From: Asticcacaulis aquaticus
GTDB taxonomy: Bacteria > Pseudomonadota > Alphaproteobacteria > Caulobacterales > Caulobacteraceae
Assembly: GCF_028550415.1 (NCBI RefSeq)
Contig: NZ_JAQQKX010000001.1
Location: 372,001 to 436,000 of the forward strand
DNA length: 64,000 bases
Direction: 5' to 3'
In this document: positions 1 to 8,956 of the stretch, in pieces
Layout of the letters: every line of letters begins with the position of its first letter
Position numbering within the stretch: position 1 is the first letter of the stretch
Made by a program: the position numbers and the translations under genes
Notes under the pieces: model-generated
Database searches by the model: none
Told to the model about the DNA's origin: nothing
What the model saw: the letters and a program-made list of their open reading frames with translations, nothing else

Positions 1-2
1 AG

Positions 3-1139
3 TATGTCGAGGTCGATATGAACGGCAAGCTTACGCCGCTGTTCGAGGACGCCACACAGACGAAGGGCCTTTTGCGTCATCCGGCGACCGGCGTGATCGC
101 AGGCACCTATACCTATCCGGGATGGATCAAGTACGACTACACCGATCCGCTGCTCAAGCCCCTGCCTCAGATGATCGAGGCCATATTTTCCGGCTATAGG
201 ACGCAAATCACCGGTCTGGCGCAGGATGGGCGTAAAACCATTATCTACAGCGAAGGACCCGATGACGCCGGGACCTATTTCTTTATCGATTTCGAGTCGG
301 GTCAGAACCTGCGCCTGGGTCAGGCCTATCCCGACCTGCCCGCCGCCTGGATTGCAGAAAAACAGGCCATTACCTACAAGGCCGCCGACGGGCTTGAGAT
401 CGAGGCTTACCTCACCCTGCCGCCCGGGCGCGACAAAAAGAACCTGCCGCTGATCGTCCTGCCCCACGGTGGGCCACAGGCGCGCGACGATCTTAGCTTT
501 GGCTGGGATGTCAATGCCTATGCCTCGCGCGGTTACGCCGTGCTTCAGCCTAATTTCCGCGGTTCCGGCGGTTACGGAACCGCCTTCGTCGAAAAAGGCT
601 ATGGCGAATGGGGCCGCAAGATGCAGACCGACCTTTCCGACGGGGTCCGACATCTGGCCGACAAAGGCATAATAGACCCCAAACGTGTGGCCATCGTCGG
701 TTATTCCTATGGCGGGTATGCGGCCATGGCGGCGGCGGCCTTTGATAACGGCATCTATCGGTGCGCGGCCTCTTATGCCGGGGTATCCGATCTCAAAAGC
801 ATGATCGCAGGTGAAGGCCGCCAGTCCGGCGACGCCAACAGCGATGCTATTCGTTACTGGAAACGTTACCTTGGCGATGAAGCCCGCTGGGACTCGATCT
901 CACCATTGAAAAATGCCGATAAGGTTACCATCCCGCTTCTGCTGATGCACGGCAAGGACGATACCGTGGTCGAATACATCCAGTCGAAACAGATGGCCGA
1001 CGCCTTGCAAAAAGCCGGCAAACCCGTTGAATTCGTCACCTTAACCGGCGAAGATCACTGGCTGTCGCGCGATGAAACGCGGTTACAGATGCTCAAGACG
1101 ATTCTGGCCTTTGTCGAAAAATATAATCCGGCCTACTAG
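3..1139 (+). CDS. S9 family (prolyl oligopeptidase-like) peptidase, C-terminal part, cut by window edge
   Basis: The frame is open from base 3, so the gene begins upstream of the window; about 378 codons are visible. It contains the end of a beta-propeller-like region and a complete alpha/beta-hydrolase peptidase domain. Counted from the first ATG in the window, the nucleophile Ser230 lies in GYSYGGYA, the acid Asp in HGKDDTVV and the base His in GEDHWL. It is very similar to the next gene, including identical stretches such as GYGEWGRKMQTDLSDGVR, so the two are tandem duplicates. The expected role is hydrolysis of short peptides in the periplasm. The substrate cannot be read from the sequence. 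Confidence 0.93.
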   Translation, partial: YVEVDMNGKLTPLFEDATQTKGLLRHPATGVIAGTYTYPGWIKYDYTDPLLKPLPQMIEAIFSGYRTQITGLAQDGRKTIIYSEGPDDAGTYFFIDFESGQNLRLGQAYPDLPAAWIAEKQAITYKAADGLEIEAYLTLPPGRDKKNLPLIVLPHGGPQARDDLSFGWDVNAYASRGYAVLQPNFRGSGGYGTAFVEKGYGEWGRKMQTDLSDGVRHLADKGIIDPKRVAIVGYSYGGYAAMAAAAFDNGIYRCAASYAGVSDLKSMIAGEGRQSGDANSDAIRYWKRYLGDEARWDSISPLKNADKVTIPLLLMHGKDDTVVEYIQSKQMADALQKAGKPVEFVTLTGEDHWLSRDETRLQMLKTILAFVEKYNPAY

Positions 1140-1277
1140 ATCGGAATGAGTCTAAATCTAATCATCATTCCAGCCTAAGCTTTTGCATAAGCGCAATATT
1201 GCAGCCGAAAACCACTTAATATGCCTGGCTGCGCCGAACGTCTTTTCAGCTTACCCATTTAGGTCAAGGGGGACCAT

Positions 1278-3254
1278 ATGACGACACATACGCAATGGCG
1301 GCTTGACCGGCGAACCCTGCTTTCCGGGCTGACCGCCGGTCTCGCGACCGCTCTGACCGGTACAGATACCGCACAGGCCGCAGCTTCCAGCACCCCGCCC
1401 GCCCTCAGCGTCTATGGCCGCCTGCCTGATATGGCGGAGGTTGTCCTGTCGCCCGACGGCAAGCGCGTGGCTCTGGTCAAGAACATGGATGGCCAGCGTA
1501 TCGTCGTCGACTTCGAGCTGGCGACTGGCGTCACCAAGTTCATGTCCGTCGGCAAGATGAAGGTCCGCGACCTGATGTGGGCCGATAATGATCGCCTGTT
1601 CCTGCTGTCGTCTCAGGCAGCGGATCTGGCCGGCTTCGCAGGCGACAAGAACGAATTTTCGACGGGTCAGATTCTCGACGTCCGCGCCAACAAGGCCTTC
1701 CTGCTGTTCAAGGATATGCCGGGTTTTTATCCCATCGTCATGGGCGATTTCAACCGCATCGTCGTCGACGGTCAGGCGCGCTTCACCGCAGCCAATGTCC
1801 GCTTTAAAGGCGAAGGCCTGCGCAGCCTGTACAGCTTCGACACGATCAAGGGCGCGCCGAAGCTGCTCGATGAAGACGACCATCCGATCGACAACTGGGT
1901 CGTCCGGCCCGACGGTACGCTCATGGCGCGCGCCGAACACGATCCCCGCACCAAGGCCTGGAGCCTGTTTTACCGGACCACCGGCTGGAAAAAGCTGTAC
2001 AGCGAGGTACAGGCGATCGACAATCCCAGCCTTGTCGGACGCGGGCGGGACGACGAGTCGCTGCTGATCTATTTCAACGCCGGACCGAACGCGGGCCGCT
2101 ACTGCGAAATCAGCGCTGCCGGCGTGGTCAGCGAGCCTCTGGATCTGCCCGGCGATAATGTGTCGCCTATCTTTCATCCGGCGACGCGCAAACTGGCCGG
2201 GTTCATCAGCCGCCACCCGAACGGCAATGAATACAAGTTCTACGACCGAACCATGGAACGCATCTCCGTGGCCATCGAAAAGGCCCTCGAAGGCAGCCAT
2301 GCACAACGGGTCGCCTCGCGCGCCGACGATCCCAAAAAGGTCATCGTCTATACCGAAGGCCCCGGCGATCCCGGCAGCTACGTCTATATCGATTTCGCCA
2401 CCGGTGAGCAGAAACTGGTCGGGGAAACCCGTCCAAACCTGCCGTCGGACTGGGTCGCCGACAAACAGCGCATCACCTACAAGGCTGCTGACGGTCTGGA
2501 AATCCACGGCTACCTGACCCTGCCGCCCGCCATTGCACTTAATGGGCGCGCGGCGAAGAACCTGCCGCTGGTGGTCCTGCCGCACGGCGGGCCGCAATCT
2601 TATGACAACATTGCCTTCGACTGGATGTCGCAAGCCTTCGCCTCGCGCGGCTATGCCGTGCTGCAACCCAATTTCCGCGGCTCCGACGGTTATGGCACGG
2701 CCTTCGTGGAAAAAGGCTATGGCGAATGGGGCCGCAAGATGCAGACCGACCTGTCGGATGGCGTCCGCTATCTGGCGGCGCAAGGCACGATCGATCCCAA
2801 ACGCGTGGCCATCGCCGGAGCCTCCTACGGCGGTTATGCGGCCCTGGCGGGCGTAACGCTCGATCCGGGCATCTATCGCTGTTCGGTCGCGATCGCCGGC
2901 GTGTCGAACCTTAAGGCCATGATCAAGTGGGAATTCGCCGAAACCGGCCGCCGCCAGAGTTCGACCATCCTGTACTGGCGTCGCTTCATGGGTAACGAAG
3001 CCCTGTGGGACGCCGTATCGCCCGAGCTTCAGGCGGCAAAGGCCGATGCGCCGATCCTGCTCATCCACGGTAAGGACGATGACGTCGTGCCGCTGGAGCA
3101 AAGCACGCGGATGCGGGAGGCTTTGCAAAAAGCGGGAAAGACAGTCGAGATGATCACGCTGGCGGGCGAGGATCACTGGCTGACGACGGAGGCGACGCGT
3201 ATCCAGACTCTGGAAGCCATGCTGACCTTCATTCAGACGCACAACCCTGCCTGA
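1278..3254 (+). CDS. S9 family prolyl oligopeptidase-like peptidase
   Basis: A complete 658-residue S9 peptidase. The N-terminus carries a twin-arginine-like signal (DRRTLLSG, then a hydrophobic stretch ending near AQAA at about residue 36), so export as a folded protein is likely. Residues of about 45-400 form a propeller-type domain and about 410-658 the hydrolase domain. The catalytic triad reads Ser516 in GASYGGY, Asp near 601 in HGKDDDVV and His633 in GEDHWL. It lies about 140 bp behind its paralogue in the same direction. A 663-codon antisense frame over the same DNA is a codon-bias shadow. Confidence 0.95.
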   Translation: MTTHTQWRLDRRTLLSGLTAGLATALTGTDTAQAAASSTPPALSVYGRLPDMAEVVLSPDGKRVALVKNMDGQRIVVDFELATGVTKFMSVGKMKVRDLMWADNDRLFLLSSQAADLAGFAGDKNEFSTGQILDVRANKAFLLFKDMPGFYPIVMGDFNRIVVDGQARFTAANVRFKGEGLRSLYSFDTIKGAPKLLDEDDHPIDNWVVRPDGTLMARAEHDPRTKAWSLFYRTTGWKKLYSEVQAIDNPSLVGRGRDDESLLIYFNAGPNAGRYCEISAAGVVSEPLDLPGDNVSPIFHPATRKLAGFISRHPNGNEYKFYDRTMERISVAIEKALEGSHAQRVASRADDPKKVIVYTEGPGDPGSYVYIDFATGEQKLVGETRPNLPSDWVADKQRITYKAADGLEIHGYLTLPPAIALNGRAAKNLPLVVLPHGGPQSYDNIAFDWMSQAFASRGYAVLQPNFRGSDGYGTAFVEKGYGEWGRKMQTDLSDGVRYLAAQGTIDPKRVAIAGASYGGYAALAGVTLDPGIYRCSVAIAGVSNLKAMIKWEFAETGRRQSSTILYWRRFMGNEALWDAVSPELQAAKADAPILLIHGKDDDVVPLEQSTRMREALQKAGKTVEMITLAGEDHWLTTEATRIQTLEAMLTFIQTHNPA

Positions 3255-3315
3255 TTTTTAATGAGCCGAACGGCGGGCAATGACGTATAAGGGCGAAACC
3301 TCAGGAGATCATGCC

Positions 3316-3834
3316 ATGAAAACCGCCCTTATCGTCACCGCTCTCGCCCTTGCGGCGTCGCCCGCCTTCGCCGCGCTCAAGGTCGGTGATAAGGCCCCCG
3401 ACTTCAAGGTGAGCGCCGCCACCAACGGCGTGGTCTCCGATTTCTCGCTGAAACAGGCGCTGAAAAAAGGCCCGGTGGTCGTCTATTTCTACCCGAAGGC
3501 TTTCACCGGCGGATGCTCGCTTGAGGCGCGCCAGTTCTCGGAAAACATGGACACCTTCAAGGCCCGTGGCATCAGCGTGGTGGGGCTGTCCGCCGACGAC
3601 GTGCCGACCCTGACGAAGTTCTCGACCGCCGACTGTGGCGGCAAATTCCCGGTGGGCTCGGACCTAGGGGCAAAAATCGCGGCGAAATACGACGCCAAGC
3701 TGCCGGCCGTCGATCGTTCGGGCCGGGTGTCCTATATCATCGGCAAGAACGGCAAGATTGCCTATGTGCACGACTCGGGCAATGCCTCGACCCACGTCCC
3801 CAGCCTGCTGGAAGCCTCCGCCAAGCTAAAATAA
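3316..3834 (+). CDS. exported peroxiredoxin (AhpC/TSA, Bcp-like)
   Basis: A 172-residue thiol peroxidase with a cleavable signal peptide ending at about residue 19 (SPAFA). The peroxidatic site is PKAFTGGC, with Cys67, matching the PxxxTxxC motif of peroxiredoxins. The second cysteine found five residues later in typical Bcp/PrxQ enzymes is missing; Cys107 is a possible resolving residue. The start at 3316 is chosen because AGGAG lies 8 bases upstream and the signal peptide begins there; an upstream ATG at 3280 would add 12 residues before the signal. It probably reduces peroxides in the periplasm. Confidence 0.9.
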   Translation: MKTALIVTALALAASPAFAALKVGDKAPDFKVSAATNGVVSDFSLKQALKKGPVVVYFYPKAFTGGCSLEARQFSENMDTFKARGISVVGLSADDVPTLTKFSTADCGGKFPVGSDLGAKIAAKYDAKLPAVDRSGRVSYIIGKNGKIAYVHDSGNASTHVPSLLEASAKLK

Positions 3835-3845
3835 GCTTACACAAC

Positions 3846-3873
3846 TTGCGTTTCCTCAGTTTATCGACTATAG
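3846..3873 (+). promoter_or_regulatory. possible sigma-70-type promoter for rpsF-rpsR-rplI
   Basis: TTGCGT at 3846-3851 and CTATAG at 3868-3873 are separated by 16 bases and lie just before the folded rpsF leader. The boxes match a housekeeping promoter imperfectly. No transcript start is known. Confidence 0.3.
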
Positions 3874-3886
3874 CGCCCGCTTCGCC

Positions 3887-3965
3887 GCGAGGTGGTCACT
3901 CCGTATTCCACGGAATCTGATCCATCGTGCCTCTGAGACTTCCGCTCAGGGGTGCGCCACCTCGC
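3887..3965 (+). promoter_or_regulatory. folded rpsF leader, candidate S6:S18 autoregulatory RNA
   Basis: The leader closes with a perfect 9-bp helix, GCGAGGTGG (3887-3895) with CCACCTCGC (3957-3965). Inside is an 8-bp helix CCTCTGAG (3930-3937) with CTCAGGGG (3945-3952), whose loop ends in CCG, and a short CCGT/ACGG hairpin at about 3901-3913. An mRNA structure in rpsF leaders that binds the S6:S18 complex is known in many bacteria and includes a conserved CCG. Assignment to that class is by position and general shape only. Confidence 0.5.
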
Positions 3966-3984
3966 CTTTCGGAAGAGGATATAA

Positions 3985-4359
3985 ATGGCACTCTACGAAC
4001 ACGTCGTGATTGCACGACAAGATATTTCGCCGCAACAGGCGGAAGGTCTGAACGACACCCTGAAAGCCCTGATCGAAGAAAACGGCGGCTCGGTCGCCAA
4101 GATCGAATACTGGGGCCTGCGCAACCTCACCTACCGCGTGAAGAAGAACCGCAAGGGTCACTACTCGCTCCTCGCCATCGACGCCCCGGCCGCCGCCGTG
4201 AAGGAAATGGAACGTCAGTTGTCGATCAACGAAGACGTCATCCGCTTCCTGACCGTCCGCGTCGAGGAACTCGATCTGGAACTGTCGCCGGTTCTGTCGC
4301 GTCGTGACCGTCCGGAACGCGCCGAGCGTGCCGAACGCACTGAATTCGCCGAGCAATAA
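3985..4359 (+). CDS. rpsF: 30S ribosomal protein S6
   Basis: A 124-residue S6 protein that binds S18 on the platform of the 30S subunit. The N-terminal [13 protein letters not shown] and the central [17 protein letters not shown] are typical of the family. The C-terminus is extended by a charged tail made of repeated RAER-type units (about residues 106-124). AGAGGA lies about 7 bases before the ATG. It is the first gene of an rpsF-rpsR-rplI operon with gaps of 12 bases. Confidence 0.98.
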   Translation: MALYEHVVIARQDISPQQAEGLNDTLKALIEENGGSVAKIEYWGLRNLTYRVKKNRKGHYSLLAIDAPAAAVKEMERQLSINEDVIRFLTVRVEELDLELSPVLSRRDRPERAERAERTEFAEQ

Positions 4360-4371
4360 GGAGCATTGACA

Positions 4372-4647
4372 ATGGCTGAAGATACCACTGCCGCCGTCGG
4401 CTCGCCCGTCGGCAACGGCCCTGCCCGCCGTCCGTTTTTCCGCCGCCGCAAGGTGTGCCCGTTCTCCGGCGCCAACGCCCCGAAGATCGACTACAAGGAC
4501 GTGAAGCTGCTGCAGCGCTACATTTCCGAGCGCGGCAAGATCGTGCCGTCGCGCATCACCGCCGTGTCGCAAAAGAAGCAGCGTGAACTGGCCAAGGCCA
4601 TCAAGCGCGCGCGCTTCCTGGCACTGCTGCCCTACGTCGTGAAGTAA
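4372..4647 (+). CDS. rpsR: 30S ribosomal protein S18
   Basis: A 91-residue S18. The [12 protein letters not shown] and [28 protein letters not shown] segments are diagnostic. The start is the ATG at 4372, since AAGGAG at 4358-4363 overlaps the rpsF stop and sits 8 bases upstream. An in-frame TTG at 4366 is too close to that site. It partners with S6 on the 30S platform and is co-transcribed with rpsF and rplI. Confidence 0.98.
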   Translation: MAEDTTAAVGSPVGNGPARRPFFRRRKVCPFSGANAPKIDYKDVKLLQRYISERGKIVPSRITAVSQKKQRELAKAIKRARFLALLPYVVK

Positions 4648-4659
4648 GGAGAGCCTCAC

Positions 4660-5244
4660 ATGAAAGTTGTTCTCCTGGAACGAGTCGAAAACCTCGGTCA
4701 CATCGGCGAAGTCGTCTCGGTTAAGGACGGTTTTGCCCGTAACTTCCTCCTGCCGCGCCACAAGGCTCTGCGCGCCAACGCCCAGAACCTGAAGTTCTTC
4801 GAAGCGCAAAAGGAACAGATCGTCGCCCGTAACGCCGCCAACAAGGCCGCTGCCGAAACGCAGGGTGCCGAGCTTGACGGTCAGCAGTACGTGATGATCC
4901 GTCAGGCCGGCGAAACCGGTCAGCTCTACGGATCGGTCACCGGCCGCGACGTCTCCGACGCCATCGCCGAAACCGGTGCCAAGGTCGAGCGCAACCAGAT
5001 CGTTCTGGACACGCCGATCAAGACGCTGGGCGTCCACAGCCTGAAGATCCGCCTCCACGCCGAAGTCTCGATCACCATCACGGTGAACGTGGCCCGTTCG
5101 GCCGAAGAAGCCGAGCGTCAGGCCGCTGGCGAAAACGTCATCGCTTCGCAATTCGAAGAAGACCGTCTGGCCGATGACGCCGCCGCTGCCGACCTGCTCG
5201 AAGGCGGCGCCGGTCAGGCCATCGCCGACTCTTACGAGTACTAA
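4660..5244 (+). CDS. rplI: 50S ribosomal protein L9
   Basis: A 194-residue L9 that binds 23S rRNA near the L1 stalk. The N-terminal domain (MKVVLLERVENLGHIGEVVSVKDGFARNFLLPR) is classical, followed by the long connecting helix and a C-terminal domain to about residue 150. The remaining 40 or so residues form an acidic, alanine-rich tail not found in the roughly 150-residue E. coli protein. AAGGAG precedes the start. A terminator follows 40 bases after the stop. Confidence 0.98.
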   Translation: MKVVLLERVENLGHIGEVVSVKDGFARNFLLPRHKALRANAQNLKFFEAQKEQIVARNAANKAAAETQGAELDGQQYVMIRQAGETGQLYGSVTGRDVSDAIAETGAKVERNQIVLDTPIKTLGVHSLKIRLHAEVSITITVNVARSAEEAERQAAGENVIASQFEEDRLADDAAAADLLEGGAGQAIADSYEY

Positions 5245-5283
5245 GAACCGGCGTCTCTGACGCCGATGTTCGAAGACAATTGA

Positions 5284-5314
5284 CCCCTGAGCCATTCTGG
5301 TTCAGGGGTTTTTT
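5284..5314 (+). terminator. intrinsic terminator of rpsF-rpsR-rplI
   Basis: CCCCTGA (5284-5290) pairs with TCAGGGG (5302-5308) around an 11-base loop and is followed directly by six T residues. Confidence 0.9.
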
Positions 5315-5320
5315 GATAAG

Positions 5321-5477
5321 AGACTGTTTGGGAAGTCAGCGGTTGAGCGCTCGCGAAGGATTTTTTTCGATCCGCAAGGCGGAAACGAAGCCTCGATGTA
5401 ACATCGGGGCAAGTTTCCAACATAGCGGGCGGAAATAAAGACCCGCGAGAGCGACCCGAAGACTTTCCAAACAGTCT
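5321..5477. repeat. 157-bp highly self-complementary element, MITE-like or structured leader RNA
   Basis: The ends are 17-base inverted repeats, 5321-5337 and 5461-5477, that pair fully apart from one position which would be a G-U pair in RNA. Nested inside are GGAAAC (5381-5386) with GTTTCC (5413-5418), enclosing GCCTCGATG (5390-5398) with CATCGGGGC (5402-5410) around a TAA loop. There are also CCGC/GCGG at 5372-5382, GCGGG/CCCGC at 5425-5446, and an imperfect helix between about 5345-5355 and 5444-5452. No ORF fits. It starts 7 bases after the rplI terminator and ends 21 bases before the next ATG. It could be a non-autonomous mobile palindrome or a cis-acting RNA; no other copy was noticed in this window. 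Confidence 0.6.
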
Positions 5478-5498
5478 AAAAGTCCATCAGGGGGACAC

Positions 5499-6152
5499 AT
5501 GCAACCCAATATTCCCGCCGCGGGTTCGCTCACGCCGTTGTTCGTCACCGAGGTCTACCGCACCGATCTGGCCGGGACCTCCGCTGATCCGCTCATCACC
5601 CGGCTGGAAGCCGCCTGCCGTCGGATCGCTGCCGAAGACAAAAAGGGGTGGGAATGGTCCGCCGCTCAGGGCTATCTGGGCTATACGTCGTATGAGAGCA
5701 TCGTCGATCCGACCAAAATCGATCCGGACTTCGCCGAATTGAAGGCGCTGCTGGACGTGCAGGCCCTGATCTTCGCCCGGCTGATGGAATTCGACCTGCG
5801 CGGCAAGGTACCGACGCTGGGGGCCCTGTGGATCAATATTCTCGATCCCAACGGCTCGCACGGCGGCCATACGCACCCCCACAGCGTCTTTTCCGGCACG
5901 ATCTACATCAGCGTCCCCGAAGGGGCCAGCGCCCTGCAGTTCGAAGACCCGCGACTGGGCTTCATGATGCACGCGCCGCAACGCCTGCCCAATGCCCGCC
6001 CGTACCGTCAGGTCATGGTGCCCATGGCACCCGCGCGCGGTACGTTGCTGCTGTGGGAAAGCTGGTTGCGTCACGAAGTCCCCACCAACCGCGCCAAAAC
6101 CCCGCGCATCTCGATCAGCTTCAACTACGACGTCGATCTGCGCACGTCCTGA
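5499..6152 (+). CDS. putative 2OG-Fe(II) oxygenase (TIGR02466-type family)
   Basis: A 217-residue protein with the double-stranded beta-helix pattern of 2-oxoglutarate/Fe(II) oxygenases. Candidate metal ligands are in GGHTHPHS (His124, His126, His128) and the distal His192 in WLRHEVP. Arg203, in the final strand RISISFNY, is a candidate for binding the 2-oxoglutarate carboxylate. These residues fit the family annotated as TIGR02466/PF13759, whose substrates are largely unknown. The start has CAGGGGG about 5 bases upstream. It is a single gene between the structured element and the first receptor's upstream region. Confidence 0.75.
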   Translation: MQPNIPAAGSLTPLFVTEVYRTDLAGTSADPLITRLEAACRRIAAEDKKGWEWSAAQGYLGYTSYESIVDPTKIDPDFAELKALLDVQALIFARLMEFDLRGKVPTLGALWINILDPNGSHGGHTHPHSVFSGTIYISVPEGASALQFEDPRLGFMMHAPQRLPNARPYRQVMVPMAPARGTLLLWESWLRHEVPTNRAKTPRISISFNYDVDLRTS

Positions 6153-6489
6153 GCCGCCAAAATTCGGCATTACGGCAAAGACATGTCATAAATTTGATAC
6201 ATATTTCAATTTTCAAACCCTGACCGCCTCGTTATTGCTTCGCAATTGCAATATAAAAACAGATTGCATCGCACAATGATCCGCTTGCCGAACATCAGAA
6301 GACAATGAGAAGCTGCGGATTCCATACAATAATAGGGAAACTGAAGCTCAACCCTTCGCATTCCGGGTGAATTTTAAAACGTTTTACAGCAACCGTCTGT
6401 AAATTTTCGCTGCGCCGCACCCACTTCCAAATTGATACAGTTGTGACAACCTTTCGTTCGTCGGTTCAAAACAACGAAAGTGCACCCTT
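6153..6489 (+). promoter_or_regulatory. AT-rich 337-bp upstream region of the first TonB-dependent receptor
   Basis: No ORF is convincing here. The region is clearly richer in A+T than its surroundings. It contains a dyad ATTGC-ttc-GCAAT at 6234-6246, which resembles a dyad upstream of the second receptor. Near the gene, CTTTCGTT (6451-6458) pairs with AACGAAAG (6473-6480), and the 3' arm contains the only purine-rich stretch suitably placed to act as a ribosome-binding site for the ATG at 6490. A smaller GTTG/CAAC dyad lies at about 6440-6450. Confidence 0.45.
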
Positions 6490-8931
6490 ATGACTCGTTC
6501 GAACTTCCGCCTTCTGATGCTGGGCACCGCGCTCACCCTGTCCATGTCTCTCCCCGCCACCTTTGCATCGGCTCAGGAGGCTGCCGCAGACGAACTGACC
6601 GAGGTCGTGGTCACCGGGACGCGCACGGCCCGCCGTTCCAAGCTCGAAACCCTGGCCCCCGTCGATGTCATCAAGGCCGACACGCTTCAGGCGCAGGGCT
6701 CGACCGAACTGGCCGAAGGCCTGTCGCGACTGGCACCGTCGATCACCTTCCAGCGCCCGGCCGTCACCGACGGCACCGACAGCGTGCGTCCGGCGTCCTT
6801 GCGCGGCCTGTCGCCGGACCAGACTCTGGTGCTGCTCAACGGCAAGCGCCGCCACGCCTCGTCGCTGGTCAATATCAACGGCTCGGTCGGCCGCGGTTCG
6901 GCGGCGGTCGATCTCAACACCATCCCCGAACCGGCGCTCGGTTCGGTCGAAGTCCTGCGCGACGGGGCTTCGGCCCAATACGGTTCCGATGCCATCGCCG
7001 GGGTGATGAACCTGCGTCTGCGCGAAGCCCGTCAGGGCGGCAGCCTCGGCCTGACGCTCGGTTACTACGATACCCGGGTCAAGACGGCTAACACCATGTA
7101 CGATATCATGGACGGCGAAACCCTGACGCTCAGCGGCTGGGTCGGCCTGCCGCTGCTTTCGGACGGTTTCCTGACCCTGTCCGGCGAAATCAAGGACCGC
7201 AAGCCGACCTCGCGCGGCGGTCTCGACACCCGCATCACCCCGGCGGCAGTCAAATCGCGTTACGGCGATCCGCAGGAACGCGCCGTGACGCTGTTTGCCA
7301 ATGCCGGCACACCGATCAACGACGTCTGGTCGGCCTATGGCTGGGCCAGCTACCAGAATCGCCGCGACGACAGCGCCGCCAACTACCGCCAACCGGCCAA
7401 TGCCGGCAATGTGTTGGCCATCTATCCCAATGGCTTCCTGCCGATCATTCAGGCCCATACCGAGGACTATTCGCTGACCGGCGGCGTGACCGGCGACATC
7501 TTAGGCTGGACGTCGGATTTCAGCCTGTCCTACGGCAATAACAAGCTCAGCTACGCCACCGCCAACAGCGTCAACGCCTCCTACGGCACGGCGTCGAAGA
7601 CCTGGTTCTATTCCGGCTATCTGCAATACGGCCAGACCCTGCTCAATGCCAGCTTCAGCAAACCCTACGATGTCAGCTGGCTGGCCGCGCCGCTGGATGT
7701 CGCCTTCGGCTTCGAAGCCCGCAAAGAGACCTACAAGATCGGTCAGGGTGAGTTGCAGTCCTGGGCTCTGGGCCCCATCGCCGCCCAGCAAGGCGCGCAG
7801 GGTTTCCCCGGCCTGTTCCCGCAGAACGAGGCCGATGTCGATCGCAACAATTTCGGTGCCTATCTCGACTTCGAAAGCAAGCTGACCGAAAAACTGAGCG
7901 CCGGTGTCGCCATCCGCTACGAGGACTATTCCGACTTCGGCGACAATGTCTCGGCCAAGCTGTCGGCGCGTTACGACTTTACCGACGCGTTCGCCATCCG
8001 CGGTTCGGCCTCGAACGGCTTCCGCGCGCCGTCGCTGCAACAGCAGTACTTCTCATCGACGGCGACCAACTTCGTCAGCGGCGTGCCTCTGCTGATCACC
8101 ACCTTCCCGGCGACCAGCAATGTCGCCAAGGCGCTGGGGGCTGCCCCGCTCGAAGCGGAAACCTCGGAAAACCTGGCGCTCGGCTTCGTCTTCCATAAGG
8201 GGCCGTTCGACGTCACGGTCGATGCCTATACGATCAAGATCGAAGACCGCATCGTCCTGACCGAAAACCTGATCGGCAAAAGTGGCCCGACCATCACCAA
8301 TCAGGGCATCTACAACCTTCTGGCCCCCTTCGGCGTCGATGCCGCGCGCTTCTTCATGAACGGCGTCGATACGACCACCAAGGGCATCGACGTCGTCGCC
8401 AATTACCGTCTGAGCACCGACAGCTTTGGCGATTACCTCTTCAGCCTCGCCGCCAATCATGGCGAAACCGAAATCGACCGCTTCCCCGCCAACAATACGC
8501 TGTCGTCGCTTCCGGTGCCGCCGGCCCTGTTCGCGCGCGTCAATCAGAACCTGCTGTCGACCTCGACCCCCGAAGACAAGTTCAACGCCTCGGTGGACTG
8601 GAAAGCCGGTGGCTGGGGCGCGTCGATCAACGCCGTGTACTATGCGTCGATCCTCTCGGCGCAAACCAACGCGGCCTTCGACTTCGAAACGGGCGACAAG
8701 ACGGTGGTCAATATCTCGGCCAACTACCGTTTCGCCAGCAAGGTCGTCTGGTCCGTCGGCATCGACAATATCGGCGACGTCTATCCGGAACCTACGCCCA
8801 TCACGACCCTGTCCGGTACGCTGACGCCGACCTCGACCACCGCCTATAACGGAGGCGCGGGCTTCAGCCCCCGTTCGCCGTTCGGCTTCAACGGGCGCTT
8901 CATCTATACGCGCATCACCAAGAGCTGGTAA
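6490..8931 (+). CDS. TonB-dependent receptor
   Basis: An 813-residue outer-membrane receptor. A signal peptide ends at about residue 28 (ASA/QE). The TonB-box-like segment ELTEVVVTGTR follows, then a plug domain (about 45-170) with SLRGLSPDQTLVLLNGKRR and the YGSDAIAGVMNLR motif, then a long beta-barrel that ends in an aromatic residue (KSW), as expected for outer-membrane insertion. It resembles the gene at 9269 over its whole length, so the pair arose by duplication. The transported ligand is unknown. A strong terminator follows. Confidence 0.95.
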   Translation: MTRSNFRLLMLGTALTLSMSLPATFASAQEAAADELTEVVVTGTRTARRSKLETLAPVDVIKADTLQAQGSTELAEGLSRLAPSITFQRPAVTDGTDSVRPASLRGLSPDQTLVLLNGKRRHASSLVNINGSVGRGSAAVDLNTIPEPALGSVEVLRDGASAQYGSDAIAGVMNLRLREARQGGSLGLTLGYYDTRVKTANTMYDIMDGETLTLSGWVGLPLLSDGFLTLSGEIKDRKPTSRGGLDTRITPAAVKSRYGDPQERAVTLFANAGTPINDVWSAYGWASYQNRRDDSAANYRQPANAGNVLAIYPNGFLPIIQAHTEDYSLTGGVTGDILGWTSDFSLSYGNNKLSYATANSVNASYGTASKTWFYSGYLQYGQTLLNASFSKPYDVSWLAAPLDVAFGFEARKETYKIGQGELQSWALGPIAAQQGAQGFPGLFPQNEADVDRNNFGAYLDFESKLTEKLSAGVAIRYEDYSDFGDNVSAKLSARYDFTDAFAIRGSASNGFRAPSLQQQYFSSTATNFVSGVPLLITTFPATSNVAKALGAAPLEAETSENLALGFVFHKGPFDVTVDAYTIKIEDRIVLTENLIGKSGPTITNQGIYNLLAPFGVDAARFFMNGVDTTTKGIDVVANYRLSTDSFGDYLFSLAANHGETEIDRFPANNTLSSLPVPPALFARVNQNLLSTSTPEDKFNASVDWKAGGWGASINAVYYASILSAQTNAAFDFETGDKTVVNISANYRFASKVVWSVGIDNIGDVYPEPTPITTLSGTLTPTSTTAYNGGAGFSPRSPFGFNGRFIYTRITKSW

Positions 8932-8956
8932 TTATTTACCCATAAAAATGGTTTCG

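Noticed and set aside
1251-3242. 663-codon frame antisense to the second S9 peptidase
   Set aside because: The plus strand has the complete catalytic triad and export signal; the antisense frame has no recognisable domain.
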